Source: Reticulitermes speratus
Lineage: Eukaryota; Arthropoda; Insecta; Blattodea; Rhinotermitidae
Direction of reading: 5' to 3'
Length of the DNA: 64,000 nt
Assembly: GCA_021186555.1 (NCBI GenBank)
Contig: JAJKFL010000014.1
Location: forward strand, 37,492,698-37,556,697
The notes beneath the pieces were generated by a model. It was not told where the DNA came from and did not search any database. It was given only the letters and a program-made list of their open reading frames with translations. Position 1 is the stretch's first letter; each line of letters opens with the position of its first letter. The position numbers were made by a program, and so were the translations under genes. Positions 11,742 through 23,117 of this stretch are shown piece by piece.

Positions 11742-11988
11742 TGATTCCAGGGGGTTGAGGCTCCCAGAGTTTATAGACAATAGGCACATGAAGGTAGTAA
11801 GGTTGTTAGGCCCACGCACTTGCCGCCTTTACTCCCAGGATATATTCCTGTTTGAGTCGACCCCACGGCCATAGTTCGGCCTGAAGGATTAAGTCAATGA
11901 AAATTTCCAATGACCCCATCGGGAATCGAACCCGCGACCTCCCGGCTTGTAGCGCAGTACCTAAACCAACTGCACCACAGCATGCCCC
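11742..11988 (-). mobile_element. SINE-C copy, 3' truncated
   Basis: Head with GGTGCAGTTGGTTTAGG, B box GGGTTCGATTCCC and SINE-C body read on the minus strand. The usual tail is cut off where SINE-D begins at 11741. Confidence 0.85.
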
Positions 11989-11989
11989 C

Positions 11990-12768
11990 TTTCAAAGCAG
12001 CTAGCAAAAATTAAATAGAATGTTTCATTGTCAGCTGAAACGTTGAGGTTGAAGTGCAGTTTCAATGACCTCTACGGGTCATATTGGTACCTCCTGTAGC
12101 GGAACCCTGTCCAGTGCAAGTGAGTAGCATACGTCATTGCGGTCAGACCAGAGCAAACAAGAATATCGTCATGACTGTCGAGCTAAAGTAGGATGTAGTA
12201 CGCGGGTAGCTTTCACGTGTAAGCAGCTGACACACTAGCAACGTGAACAATGAACATATGAGGAAGCGGGTCATTTGACACCCGGAAGCGTAGTGAACAT
12301 TGAAGTAAATTTGGTTCTTTGAAGAAGTACGGAGAGGGAAGGTATACTTCGACGCAAGTGGAAAAGCGACGTTACACGGAGGCAATTGGTTCTCTTCCCG
12401 GCAGATGTGATAAAAGGGAAAAGAGGATTTGTTGAAAAAGTTTACAGGACAAAGTCCAATTGGAAGACGTAAGCGTAAATATGGAGAAGGTATTACAATG
12501 CGTCTTAACAAGATAATGTGAGATGCTGTGATTGGATTAATTTGGCTTGGGATATAGATCATTGGCGAGTTGTTGTAAACACGATAATAAAATTCTGGAA
12601 TGTAGTAAAGGTGGACAATTTGAGTATTCGAGTATCTGTTTTCTTCTCAGGAAAGATTCTACGACACAGAATTAGTTACATAAGTCATGGGGTGTTGTAA
12701 ACTTGAAAGGGAGGTGATATTGACAGAATCGATAAAGTTCGATTTAATTTACTATAGACTATGGTGTG
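11990..12768. other. No gene seen
   Basis: Frames at 12143-12562 (minus) and 12518-12700 (plus) encode nothing I recognise. I see no repeat structure. Confidence 0.5.
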
Positions 12769-12927
12769 CCGATCCTGGTGGCCGCGCGGTTTAAGGCGTG
12801 GGTCTGCGGCTGCTCGATTGTTGGGATTGCGGGTTCGAATCCCGTCGGTTGCGTGGATATCTGTCTCTTGTGAGTGTTGTCTGTTATCAGGTAGAGGTCT
12901 CTGCGTCCGGCCGATCACTCGTCCAGA

Positions 12928-13969
12928 AACATTCTCCGACTAACTGCACAAGCACTTTGCTTTTCAACTGCAGAATACGCATGTCCTGTGTGGAATAGAT
13001 CTGCCCACACCAATCAAGTCGACACGGCGCTCAACGAGACATGTAGGATAGTGACAGGATGTATGAAACCAACGCCATTGCCAAACCTCTATAGAGCGGC
13101 AGGTTTCGCAGCTCCTACATCTCGTCGGAAGGCAGCGGAACACATAGAGAAGATCAAGCAAACTGTCGATGAGCGACACGCACTCTACGGAGCCAGAACA
13201 CCACAGAGAAGATTAAAATCGCGGAAGAGCTTCCTCGGAACAGTGCAAGTTGAACCACCTGAAGACTTCCCCCTTACCCAGATTTGCTCTGGTAGCCACC
13301 TCCTTGACTTCAATACTTGGAAATCTCTTAACCGCATTAGAACAGGGGTGGCACCAGTAAAAACAAATATGGTGAAATGGGGCAAAACAAATTCCGACGA
13401 CCTGTAATGTGGCTGTGGAGAGGTACAAGATATGGGACATCTCCTGTCATGCAGGGACTGCCTTGTGGCTGTGGAGAGGTACAAGATATGGGACATCTCC
13501 TGTCATGCAGGGACTGCCTTGTGGCTGTGGAGAGGTACAAGATATGGGACATCTCCTGTCATGCAGGGACTGCCTTGTGGCTGTGGAGAGGTACAAGATA
13601 TGGGACATCTCCTGTCATGCAGGGACTGCCTTGTGGCTGTGGAGAGGTACGAGATATGGGACATCTCCTGTCATGCAGGGACTGCCTTGTGGCTGTGGAG
13701 AGGTACAAGATATGGGACATCTCCTGTCATGCAGGGACTGCCTTGTGGCTGTGGAGAGGTACGAGATATGGGACATCTCCTGTCATGCAGGGACTGCCTT
13801 GTGGCTGTGGAGAGGTACAAGATATGGGACATTCCTGTCATGCAGGAACTGCCCCCAGAAATGCACCCTCGAGGATTTATGGCTTGCAAATAAAAAAGGA
13901 TTTGACGTAGCCCAATACTGGGCAAAAAAATCTTTAATTTAATGGTCCGGACACGATAAAGAAAAGAAG
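12928..13969 (+). pseudogene. Jockey-like LINE, 3' part of RT ORF
   Basis: Reading starts around 12934 and continues as EYACPVWNRSAHTNQVD, DERHALYGARTP and DFNTWKSLNRIRTG, the C-terminal region of a non-LTR retrotransposon ORF2 downstream of the RT domain (jockey-type in my recognition). A TAA at 13405-13407 interrupts it just before a Cys-His motif (C-x-C-x8-H-x4-C, CGCGEVQDMGHLLSC). The frame resumes after the tandem array as CPQKCTLEDLWLANKKG and stops at 13942. The 3' end GATAAAGAAAAGAAG is A-rich. RT and endonuclease domains are absent because of 5' truncation. The TSD with the host SINE fixes both ends. Confidence 0.9.
13403..13851 (+). repeat. Tandem array, 56 bp x 8, within the LINE
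   Basis: Eight copies of a 56-bp unit starting near GGCTGTGGAGAGGTACAAGA at 13411, 13467, 13523, 13579, 13635, 13691, 13747 and 13803. The unit is the piece encoding the LINE's C-x-C-x8-H-x4-C motif. Because 56 is not divisible by 3 the frame rotates, so all three plus-strand frames stay open for about 177 codons. The last copy is shortened by 2 nt. Confidence 0.95.
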
Positions 13970-14699
13970 ACTCGTCCAGAGTGTGATCTCGAAACCTCGA
14001 CAAGGTGGAGGCATAGGCTATCGAGCCAGTAAACAAATATGGTCTGCATTGCACTAAATAAAACATTATAAGGCAGTTCTCATAGCAGTGGAGTTTTATA
14101 TTGTCAGAGTTTTAGTTTCAGCAGCTGTGTTCATGAAGATACAGGTCTTCTGGTTTGTTATGCCATGTCAACTGATAATTTCCGACGTTTCGAAAGATCG
14201 AAGAATGAAACCTACAATTTTATAGAGTGATATTCAGCACCATGACAACATGTTTTGGGTAGGTGGGTACTGACTATTCGGTATAAATTTCTGCTGAAAT
14301 CTTCAGGGTAATATACGGTATTTAGTTACTAGACCACACCTTATCACAATCCACAATACCACAGTAGGAAGTGTCACAGTCGTAAAGAGCATATCGCATA
14401 TAGACCTTTTGTTTGTGTGGGTTATGATATCATGCCTTGTATATACAAGAAGCTAGTAGCTTCATAAGAAGGACTATGCTTCCTGGAGTTATGTGTTTAT
14501 TTAACAATTACTTGACATTTGCATAAATTATAAACAGCCTAATTGCTTTAAATGTTTGATTATGAATGACGTAAAGAAGAGATCCTTATTCCCCATTCAC
14601 CATCGTTCGAAATTACATAACTATTTACCAATCAATATGGCGTAACGACCCAGGAGACTGGTGGTTAGGCTTGTTTACGGAAAAAGTTAAGTATAATTT

Positions 14700-14875
14700 C
14701 TCCCTGTAAGCAGGCCACGAAGGCCCAGAGGGGTAGTGGAGGTAGTGCTCTACTCTTTCTTTAACTTCGGTGCTAGATAAGGTTGCTCGGTCGCTTTACA
14801 CCCGAAAAAGAAATATGGTATCCATGGTAGGGGAGGAAGCTAACGGAAGTCTCGCCCCCAACGACTTCCAAACCA
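14700..14875 (-). mobile_element. SINE-B relic, 3' part
   Basis: GCAGGCCACGAAGGCCCAGAG followed by a stretch ending CTCTACTCTTTC is the mirrored SINE-B tail. The tRNA head is absent and divergence is high. Confidence 0.65.
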
Positions 14876-14921
14876 CGGAAAATCATACAAAAACATAGAT
14901 ACATTCTATTGCTGTAATGCA

Positions 14922-16525
14922 GAAAATTTAATGTTCAAACAGACGGTACATATAGGTACGACTGTGCTATAAGATTTTAATGTTCAAGCTGACGGTACAT
15001 ATAGGTACGACTGTGCTATAAGATTTTAATGTTCAAGCAGACGGTACATATAGGTACGACTGTGCTATAAGATTTTAATGTTCAAGCTGACGGTACATAT
15101 AGGTACGACTGTGCTATAAGATTTTAATGTTCAAGCAGACGGTACATATAGGTACGACTGTGCTATAAGATTTTAATGTTCAAACAGACGGTACATATAG
15201 GTACGACTGTGCTATAAGATTTTAATGTTCAAGCAGACGGTACATATAGGTACGACTGTGCTATAAGATTTTAATGTTCAAGCAGACGGTACATATAGGT
15301 ATGACTGTGCTATAAGATTTTAATGTTCAAGCAGACGGTACATATAGGTACTACTGTGCTATAAGATTTTAATGCTCAAGCAGACGGTACATATAGGTAC
15401 GACTGTGTTATAAGATTTTAATGTTAAAGCAGACAGTACATATAGGTACGACTGTGCTATAAGATTTTAATGTTCAAGCAGACGGTACATATAGGTACGA
15501 CTGTGCTATAAGATTTTAATGTTCAAGCAGACGGTACATACAGGTACGACTGTGCTATAAGATTTTAATGTTCAAGCAGACGGTACATACAGGTACGACT
15601 GTGCTATAAGATTTTAATGTTCCAGCAGACGGTACATATAGGTACGACTGTGCTATAAGATTTTAATGTTCAAGCAGATAGGTACGACTGTGCTATAAGA
15701 TTTTAATGTTCAAGCAGACGGTACATATAGGTACGACCGTGCTATAGATTTTAATGTTCAAGCAGACGGTACTTATAGGTACGACTTGCTATAAGATTTT
15801 AATGTTCAAGCAGACAGTACATATAGGTACGACTGTGCTATAAGATTTTAATGTTCAAGCAGACGGTACATATAGGTACGACTGTGCTATAAGATTTTAA
15901 TGTTCAAGCAGATGGCACATATAGGTACGACTGTGCTATAAGATTTTAATGTTCAAGCAGACGGTACACATAGGTACGACTGTGCTATAAGATTTTAATG
16001 TTCAAGCAGACGGCACATATAGGTACGACTGTGCTATAAGATTTTAATGTTCAAGCAGACGGCACATATAGGTACGACTGTGCTATAAGATTTTAATGTT
16101 CAAGCAGACGGTGCATATAGGTATGACTGTGCTATAAGATTTTAATGTTCAAGCAGACGGCACATATAGGTACGACTGTGCTATAAGATTTTAATGTTCA
16201 AGCAGACGGTGCATATAGGTATGACTGTGCTATAAGATTTTAATGTTCAAGCAGACTGCACATATAGGTACGACTGTGCTATAAGATTTTAATGTTCAAG
16301 CAGACGGCACATATAGGTACGACTGTGCTATAAGATTTTAAAGCAGACGGTACATATAGGTACGACTGTGCTATAAGATTTTAATGTTCAAGCAGACGGT
16401 ACATATAGGTACGACTGTACTATAAGATTTTAATGTTCAAGCAGACGGTACATATAGGTACGACTGTGCTATAAGATTTTAATGTTCAAGCAGACGGTAC
16501 ATATAGGTACGACTGTGCTATAAGA
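14922..16525 (+). repeat. Tandem array, 49 bp x ~33
   Basis: Head-to-tail 49-bp units containing GCAGACGGTACATATAGG. Early units alternate between CAAGCT and CAAGCA variants, and later ones between GGTACA, GGCACA and GGTGCA, which indicates duplication of multi-unit blocks. A few units are shortened (near 15670, 15740, 16250 and 16340). Non-coding. Confidence 0.96.
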
Positions 16526-17465
16526 ATCAGTAGTCTTATTCCGAGTAGATTTCGCGGAACCTTGACTCAAAAGTTTTTAGTTTTCTTGAGGATTTTTCTC
16601 AATTTAATCTAAATTGTGCCTCGTCCTGTTTTGAAATTTTACGACTTTGAAACCTGTCTGTCATCCATTATAACTATCAGTGTTAGTCTTAAAGAAACAC
16701 GTCTTGGCAATAACCCAGGTGAAAAAAAAACTTGACAAGGTAAACGCTCTTATTTCAATTGTTTTATTTTTTTATGACATGTCCCACAGAGTTTTGAGTA
16801 GCAGCGTATCTCACATTGTATGCATTGGACAGGGCACCATAAACATTTAAAGCCGTAGGTATGCGAAGTCTATCGGGGGGGGGGGGGGGGGGGGGGGGGG
16901 GGAGGACACATCAAGCGGACCCTGTGGCACGTAAAATTCAAGGACAGAAGTCGTCCTTGAACTGAGCAATATTCCCTACGCCGGGTGTTTTCGAGAAAGT
17001 CTTCATTCGGCTGGAAGAAAATTTTGTGAAACTTTAAACATTAAAATGTTTATGATAGCCAGCATCCAGGTACGAAACAGTAACCTTCGCATTACGAAGC
17101 AGGTGTCGCTGACATTTAGGGAAACTTCTATATCCTTCTGTGGAAGTCAAAGGCAGACTCTAAGGTGAAACTTAAAACATGGTATAAATATTTGTTGATG
17201 TTCGCTTGTTTTGTTACCGAAGTAGGGACATTCCTTTAAGACGATAAAATAAGCTGACATCTGTTGCGTGTTTGCTAAAGGCGATATATAACGTTACGTA
17301 ACAAAGACCTAAAGGTTAAAAGTGGTCCATTAGATGGTACACAGAGCAAATATATTTTGCAACAGAAAATCCCACAATAATGTAAACAATGATAAATTCC
17401 ACGCATTAAACAATCACAATGTTTGTATGAGCCTTGGGAAATCTAACATTCTTTTATTCGTTTTT
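16526..17465. other. No gene; G28 homopolymer
   Basis: The only notable item is a 28-nt G run at 16875-16902. Such a tract can form G-quadruplexes and is also prone to sequencing and assembly error. No coding or repeat features seen otherwise. Confidence 0.7.
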
Positions 17466-17730
17466 CTTTTTTCCAATGGCTCGACAGCCCCTTGGGGGGC
17501 CTAGGCCGCCTCATTTTTCAAGGCTTCACGATCACACACTTTTTGGACACACCACACTCGATAGGACTCCTCTGGACGAGGGACCAGCCCGTCGCAGAGA
17601 CCTCTACCTGACAACACACAACACTCACAAGAGACAGACATCCATGCCCTAGGCGGGATTCGAACTCACAATCCCAGTAAGTGAGCGGCCGTAGACCCAC
17701 GCCTTAGACCGCGCGGCCACTGGGATCGGC
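17466..17730 (-). mobile_element. SINE-A, near full length
   Basis: Minus-strand copy beginning CCGATCCCAGTGGCCGCGCG at 17730, with intact head, B box (GAGTTCGAATCCC, one change), body and 3' module, then an A tail. Similar flanks CTTTTATTC and CTTTTTATTC support a TSD. Confidence 0.9.
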
Positions 17731-17939
17731 CTTTTTATTCTTTACCGACCTTAATCTGCATTGAATGAGATGATAAGGCATACCGTTGGGCGTCTCTGAG
17801 AAACTTATAACTCTACAATTCATCAAGGAATTTCAAAATTTCTGGAAATTCTTAGGCATATGGTGCGTAAAAGCATCTCTGGCAGTCACTCCTGTTGCAT
17901 AACTAGAATTACCACTATGAAGTCGAAAACTAATCTGAA

Positions 17940-19228
17940 TCACAATTAAAGATTAAATTCTAACCGCGCAGTAAACATACTCAGTCTCAGTTATACAAAC
18001 CAACCAGTTAATACTGGTATAGGTTAATAATAGCTGTTTCTTCGGAGATCCATACAAAACACATAAATACACTGTGTGGGCAGAACGTAGAATTTGTGAA
18101 TGTTAAGCGTATTGATATATAAATATTCAGTTCGTACCGCGCAGTAAACACACTCCGTCTCAGTTATACAAACCAGTCAGTTAATGCTGTACAGTGAAAT
18201 AATCGCTGTTTGTTCTGAGATCCACACAAAACACATAAATACACTGTGTGGGCAGAACGTAGAATTTGTGAATGTTAAACGTATTGATATATAAATATTC
18301 AGTTCGTACCGCGCAGTAAACACACTCCGTCTCAGTTATACAAACCAGTCAGTTAATGCTGTACAGTGAAATAATCGCTGTTTGTTCTGAGATCCACACA
18401 AAACACATAAATACAGTCCGTACCGCGCAGTAAACACACTCCGTCTCAGTTATACAAACCAGTCAGTTAATGCTGTACAGTGAAATAATCGCTGTTTGTT
18501 CTGAGATCCACACAAAACACATAAATACACTGTGTGGGCAGAACGTAGAATTTGTGAATGTTAAACGTATTGATATATAAATATTCAGTTCGTACCGCGC
18601 AGTAAACACACTCCGTCTCAGTTATACAAACCAGTCAGTTAATGCTGTACAGTGAAATAATCGCTGTTTGTTCTGAGATCCACACAAAACACATAAATAC
18701 AGTCCGTACCGCGCAGTAAACACACTCCGTCTCAGTTATACAAACCAGTCAGTTAATGCTGTACAGTGAAATAATCGCTGTTTGTTCTGAGATCCACACA
18801 AAACACATAAATACACTGTGTGGGCAGAACGTAGAATTTGTGAATGTTAAACGTATTGATATATAAATATTCAGTTCGTACCGCGCAGTAAACACACTCC
18901 GTCTCAGTTATACAAACCAGTCAGTTAATGCTGTACAGTGAAATAATCGCTGTTTGTTCTGAGATCCACACAAAACACATAAATACAGTCCGTACCGCGC
19001 AGTAAACACACTCCGTCTCAGTTATACAAACCAGTCAGTTAATGCTGTACAGTGAAATAATCGCTGTTTGTTCTGAGATCCACACAAAACACATAAATAC
19101 AGTCCGTACCGCGCAGTAAACACACTCCGTCTCAGTTATACAAACCAGTCAGTTAATGTTGTACAGTGAAATAATCGCTGTTTGTTCTGAGATCCACACA
19201 AAACACATAAATACACTGTGTGGGCAGC
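17940..19228 (+). repeat. Alternating 172/114-bp tandem array
   Basis: The anchor GCAGTAAACA recurs at 17968, 18141, 18313, 18427, 18599, 18713, 18885, 18999 and 19113. Spacings are 173, 172, 114, 172, 114, 172, 114 and 114. The short form lacks a 58-bp block (CACTGTGTGGGCAGAACG to the TTCAGTTCG end). Long-short pairs repeat three times, giving a 286-bp higher-order unit. The first unit is more diverged. Confidence 0.93.
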
Positions 19229-19321
19229 ATGTATTATTTCTTCATGTCAGACCTGGCCGTCCGTAAATTAACCACTATGCTTTAAAAGATTAACTCCTTT
19301 CACTCAGCAGACAAGTGATCA

Positions 19322-19575
19322 AATTGGCCGCGCTCTCTAAGGTGTGGGTCTACGGCCGTTCGCTTGCTGGGATTGTGGGTTCGAATCCCGCGGAGGGTAT
19401 GGAAGTCTGTCTCTTGTTGTTTTTGTGTGTTGTCAGGTAGAGGTCTTTGCGTCGGACTGATCCCTCGTCCAGAGGATTCCTATCTAGTGTGGTGTGTCTG
19501 AGTGTTATCGTGAAGCCTCGACAATGAGGAGGCCCTGGCCCACTAGGGGCTGTCGAGCCATTGGAAACAAAAGGA
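19322..19575 (+). mobile_element. SINE-A, 5' truncated
   Basis: Begins at GGCCGCGCTCTCTAAGG, carries B box GGGTTCGAATCCC, the A body and ends GGGGCTGTCGAGCCATTGG plus A-rich tail. Confidence 0.88.
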
Positions 19576-19639
19576 GAAATTTGGTGAGATTTCTTTGACG
19601 TAAGGCTACTAACAACTGGAATAGTTTGCACTGTTCACC

Positions 19640-20322
19640 CATTAAGGGCGAGCTTTAGAGAAGAGCGTTTTAAAGAATTGAGGGCAGTCTTCGCTCTTTG
19701 AACGAGGGTCTAACTCATGAGAGAGATAGGACTCTGAAGGGTTACATAGGTGCTGACCAAATCGAAAACGATTAGATGGGTCAAATATTTGAATGAAATA
19801 AAAGATGTGTATTTAACATTTCATCTGGACAGCCTTAAGTGAAGAGAGAACTTCGTAGGAATAGGCTTACGCTTAAACAGGAAAATGGGATAATATCAGA
19901 ATAAGCTACATGTTAGAGAATTAGTCTGAAGGCGTGAAAAGGATTAGATTGTCTCAGGATAGTGTCCAATAATGGACGCTTCTGAAAAGTGTTGATAAAC
20001 TTCCGTGTTACAGAAGCGGTCATCGCAATTTGGCTAAGGCACTGTACTTGTGTTTATCTACAACAGATAATAGATATGGTTACAGAGTTAATCTTCATTA
20101 AAAAAAACACTTCATCCTCGAAACATGTTTGTCCTTATATCTCTCTAAATATTCCTGAAATCGAAGAATGTTTAGGATCTGTCCTGCAGGGCGGCAGATA
20201 TTTTCGCATAATGAGCTTTTTCAGAAGAAGAATGGTGAAAATCAAATTGAATTTAAAATCACGTAAGACATATACTGCACTCTAATGAACCAGAATTTAA
20301 TTATACTATTTGACGTTAGGGC
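19640..20322. other. No gene seen
   Basis: Includes a 98-codon frame at 19989-20285 with no domain I recognise. No repeat structure seen. Confidence 0.45.
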
Positions 20323-20560
20323 CATTATTGGTGGCCGTTTAAGTGTTGGGATCGCGGGTTCGAATATCGCCGGGGCATTGATTTTCGTCTCTTTTGTTTG
20401 TTGTGTGTTGTGTATGTAGCAGCTTCTGCGACGAGCTGATCACTTATTCGGAGGGGGTCACACCGGTGTGTGTGTGTCTTGATTTTGTGTGATCTTGAAA
20501 CCTCACCAACGAGCGGTCTAGGCCAGATTTGGGCTGTAGCGTCACAGAAAAAAAAAATAC
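20323..20560 (+). mobile_element. SINE-A, strongly diverged
   Basis: Retains GGTGGCCGTTTAAG, a B box CGGGTTCGAAT, TGCGACGAGCTGATCAC, and a GGGCTGTAGCGTCACAG end with an A run. Many substitutions suggest an old copy. Confidence 0.7.
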
Positions 20561-20603
20561 TTTTAGGTTACAATTCTCCAGTATAAAATCAATCTGAATT
20601 TTA

Positions 20604-20775
20604 TTTAAAGATTGAAATCGCACAGAGCAGTAAATACATTCCAGTTCGGTTATAAAAGCCCCTCAGTTCTAATATTTCCTTCAGAAAATCTTACAAAAGA
20701 CATAAATCCAGTCTTTGGGCAGAACGCAGAATTTATTAATGCTAAGCTTGGTGCATGTAGTAAAAACTAAGATAT
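20604..20775 (+). repeat. Diverged monomer of the 172-bp repeat
   Basis: Sequence such as GCAGTAAATACATTCCAG and GGGCAGAACGCAGAATTT matches the long unit of the 17940-19228 array at obvious but reduced similarity. It shows the array unit also exists as a dispersed monomer. Confidence 0.7.
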
Positions 20776-21192
20776 AAAGTTTAAATTTATATATAGTTAG
20801 TAGTGTTGGAAAAATGGGCATAATATACATGTGTATTCTTGTATGCATTTTACGATGACGTCAGTGCCTCCTATTACACTGTTGAAAAATTAATACCAAA
20901 GGTGGAGAAAGGGAGTTGTCGTGGCTGAGTCGAATTAATTTTCTAGCATTTGCCTGGGCGTCCTGGCGAAAGCCATGAAAACCCTCGTTCCGCATTTGTC
21001 AGAAGTGTTTGACGCCTACGGTAAAGGGTAAGCGTAATTATAATAAATTTCGGAAAAATAAGTTATCCAAGTATAAAGGTGAATTGTACAGAGTGTTCAA
21101 GGAAGCAATCTGAACTTAGCTTAGGATCATATCTAACACTTGTTTAGAGGGATCGAAGAAAATCAAGGTAGGCAGTATATAAAGTGGAAATA

Positions 21193-21270
21193 CAGGGTAT
21201 ACACAAAAGAATGGTGCGGTATCAATTGTATTCACCTTTGAAACCGCACCATTCTTTTTTGTATGCCCTG
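21193..21270. mobile_element. 78-bp palindromic micro-MITE
   Basis: Ends CAGGGTATACACAAAAGAAT and its near-exact inverse, with TA on both sides (21191-21192 and 21271-21272). The arms cover about 30 bp each, leaving about 18 bp in the centre. The outer ends are the same as those of the 390-bp element at 55292-55681. Confidence 0.93.
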
Positions 21271-21599
21271 TATAGTCCAGAATTTAGAATATACAACTCA
21301 CATATGGTAGCCACTTTTCCGCGGCAGTCACTACGGAAGATTCATCGTCGTAACCACAGTTCGCTTCATGAGACCATTTGGAAACTTGTGTTACGTGAGT
21401 GATGTGACAAGACGCTGCAGGCTTTAAGGAAGCTGAGGATTGAACTGATTAGCTCAGAGGTGTCAAAAAAGAAAGTACAGACAAAGACAGGCACCATAAT
21501 CACTGCAAACGCAGTAGTTGCTTTCATAGTAAACGTCACCTAATTCGAAAGATTTTACAGTGACAGGATGAAGTTCCTGAGTAAAAGCTACCATTCATT

Positions 21600-21940
21600 C
21601 ATTCTGTAGTCTGTCTTACGACAGGTCCGTAGCCTCTTCCAAAGCGAGTTCTCCACAAGGTGCGATCTAGTGCTTTCAATTTCCAGTATCTTCTCTTTTC
21701 CTTAAGGTCATCCAGTAGCTGCTTACGTCTTCTCCCTCGTCTTCCCGTCATTTCTATCCTTCCCTCTAACTTTCCTTCAATCACGTGTTTCAGAAGGCAG
21801 TTTCTACGCAAGATGTGACCAATCCAGTTAGCCTTTCTTCTTTTTATTGTATGTACGATATTCCTCTCCTCCTTAACTCTGTGTAATACTTCTTCATTTC
21901 TCACACGATCGGCCCAACTGATCTTTTCCAACTACCACGG
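21600..21940 (-). pseudogene. LINE ORF, C-terminal part (endonuclease-RT type)
   Basis: A minus-strand frame (21599-21931, 110 codons) reads SWADRVRNEEVLHRVKEERN, then KRRKANWIGHILRRNCLLKH and GRRGRRRKQLLDDL, ending VVRQTTE and a stop. This is the C-terminal tail of a common insect non-LTR retrotransposon, often annotated as endonuclease-reverse transcriptase or 'craniofacial development protein 2-like'. RT and endonuclease domains are missing. The same 3' end occurs at 37055-37218. The clade is uncertain (RTE-like is my guess). Confidence 0.85.
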
Positions 21941-23117
21941 TCACTAAATTCGGTGTAGCAATTTTGTAAGAAACGTCGTCGAGCTGTGGCGAGTTTCGTG
22001 ACAATCTGCCCAGCGACAGTCATACTTTACTCAAGAGCCCAAATAAATTTCTATCTGTACTCCAGTATTTCTTGACCTATGCGAGTGCTGTTCGGTATAG
22101 GAGATCTCCATTTGCTCTCATTATATCAGTTGAGGTTTTGTGAAAATCAGTGCAGTGAAAGCCATTATTGCCTTAGTGCTTGCCACTAATTGCCACATCC
22201 ATTTTCCGATCAGAATGAAATTATGTTGTGGATCTAACAAATAAAACCACTTTCAAATTTCGTGAAAATTGGCGCAGTGAAGGTCATAATGTACTTAGGG
22301 GCGTAAATGGATTTTCGGCCTTACTTTCCACAATTGTTGACCGATTCAGATGAAATTCGGTATAATAAATCTTCATTTTAAAGGCGTTGAGTGTTTGTGA
22401 GATTCGTGAAAACGGTACATGGAAAGCCCTATTTTCTTGCGGGCATGCATGACATGCCCATTACGTTTAATGCCCATGATGTTTAAAAGCAAGAAACACC
22501 TTGGCAAAGTCTGTGTACTCCATCACGGAATACACCACTCGCAGTCTTTTTAATATGGGAAATCAAATCGCTAGTTTAATACAACCGTAGTTTCATGTTG
22601 CATTAAACTAATTGCTTGAAACCACTTTTTTTGTTGTTTGCGCCACATTTCGGTTGCATAGATTAGTACGACAAGAATCTTGAGCTGTTGAAAAGGTGGA
22701 GCCTTTTGGTTTCTTTATGACCTAGAACCTAAGGCGAACTTTCTGAAAGTCGTATTACTTAAGTATGTGTGAAGGACTGATAACGCAATCACAGAAGTTA
22801 ATAGCAGGTCCTATTGGTCACCAAGGCGATACGAACTGACGTCACGACGGCAGCTAGTATATTGCCGTGTGTTGCTCATTGGTACATAAGCATTGGGAAG
22901 CGTCGGTTATTGTAACATGTTGATCTGACGTCTTGAAACAAGAAACATTATCTGCTACAACTGGCAACAACTGCCACACGTCGGATTAACGACTTCATCT
23001 CGCACAAGCTTTCTGCATTCCCACTCATCCCTACACGTTATTTCAAGAAAGTGTGAGAATTCTACGACTTCTTGTCCCCCATACCATTATATATACATAC
23101 AGGGTGTATCTAAAATA
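21941..23117. other. No gene seen; old dispersed repeats
   Basis: Repeated phrases of the form GATTCAGATGAAATTCGG and TTTCGTGAAAATTGGCGCAG occur several times across 22080-22420, typical of a decayed interspersed element. I cannot assign a family. Confidence 0.4.

Larger units (their letters stand above)
12769..14029 (+). mobile_element. SINE-A split by a LINE insertion
   Basis: The SINE-A head and body run from 12769 to 12927 and resume at 13970-14029 (GTGTGATC, then GAGCCA). The 11-bp ACTCGTCCAGA occurs at 12917-12927 and again at 13970-13980, so it is the TSD of the 1042-bp element between them. Confidence 0.93.

Noticed and set aside
12143-12562. 139-codon minus-strand frame
   Set aside because: No motif, no splice signals and no similarity that I recognise; likely chance.
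13377-13942. Three overlapping 150-177-codon frames
   Set aside because: They are the same 56-bp tandem unit read in rotating frames within a truncated LINE.
14155-14215. Additional hammerhead on the minus strand (TTTCGAAACGTCGG)
   Set aside because: Only the GAAACGTC half is present; no C-U-G-A-N-G-A strand or stem II. The same applies near 36868.
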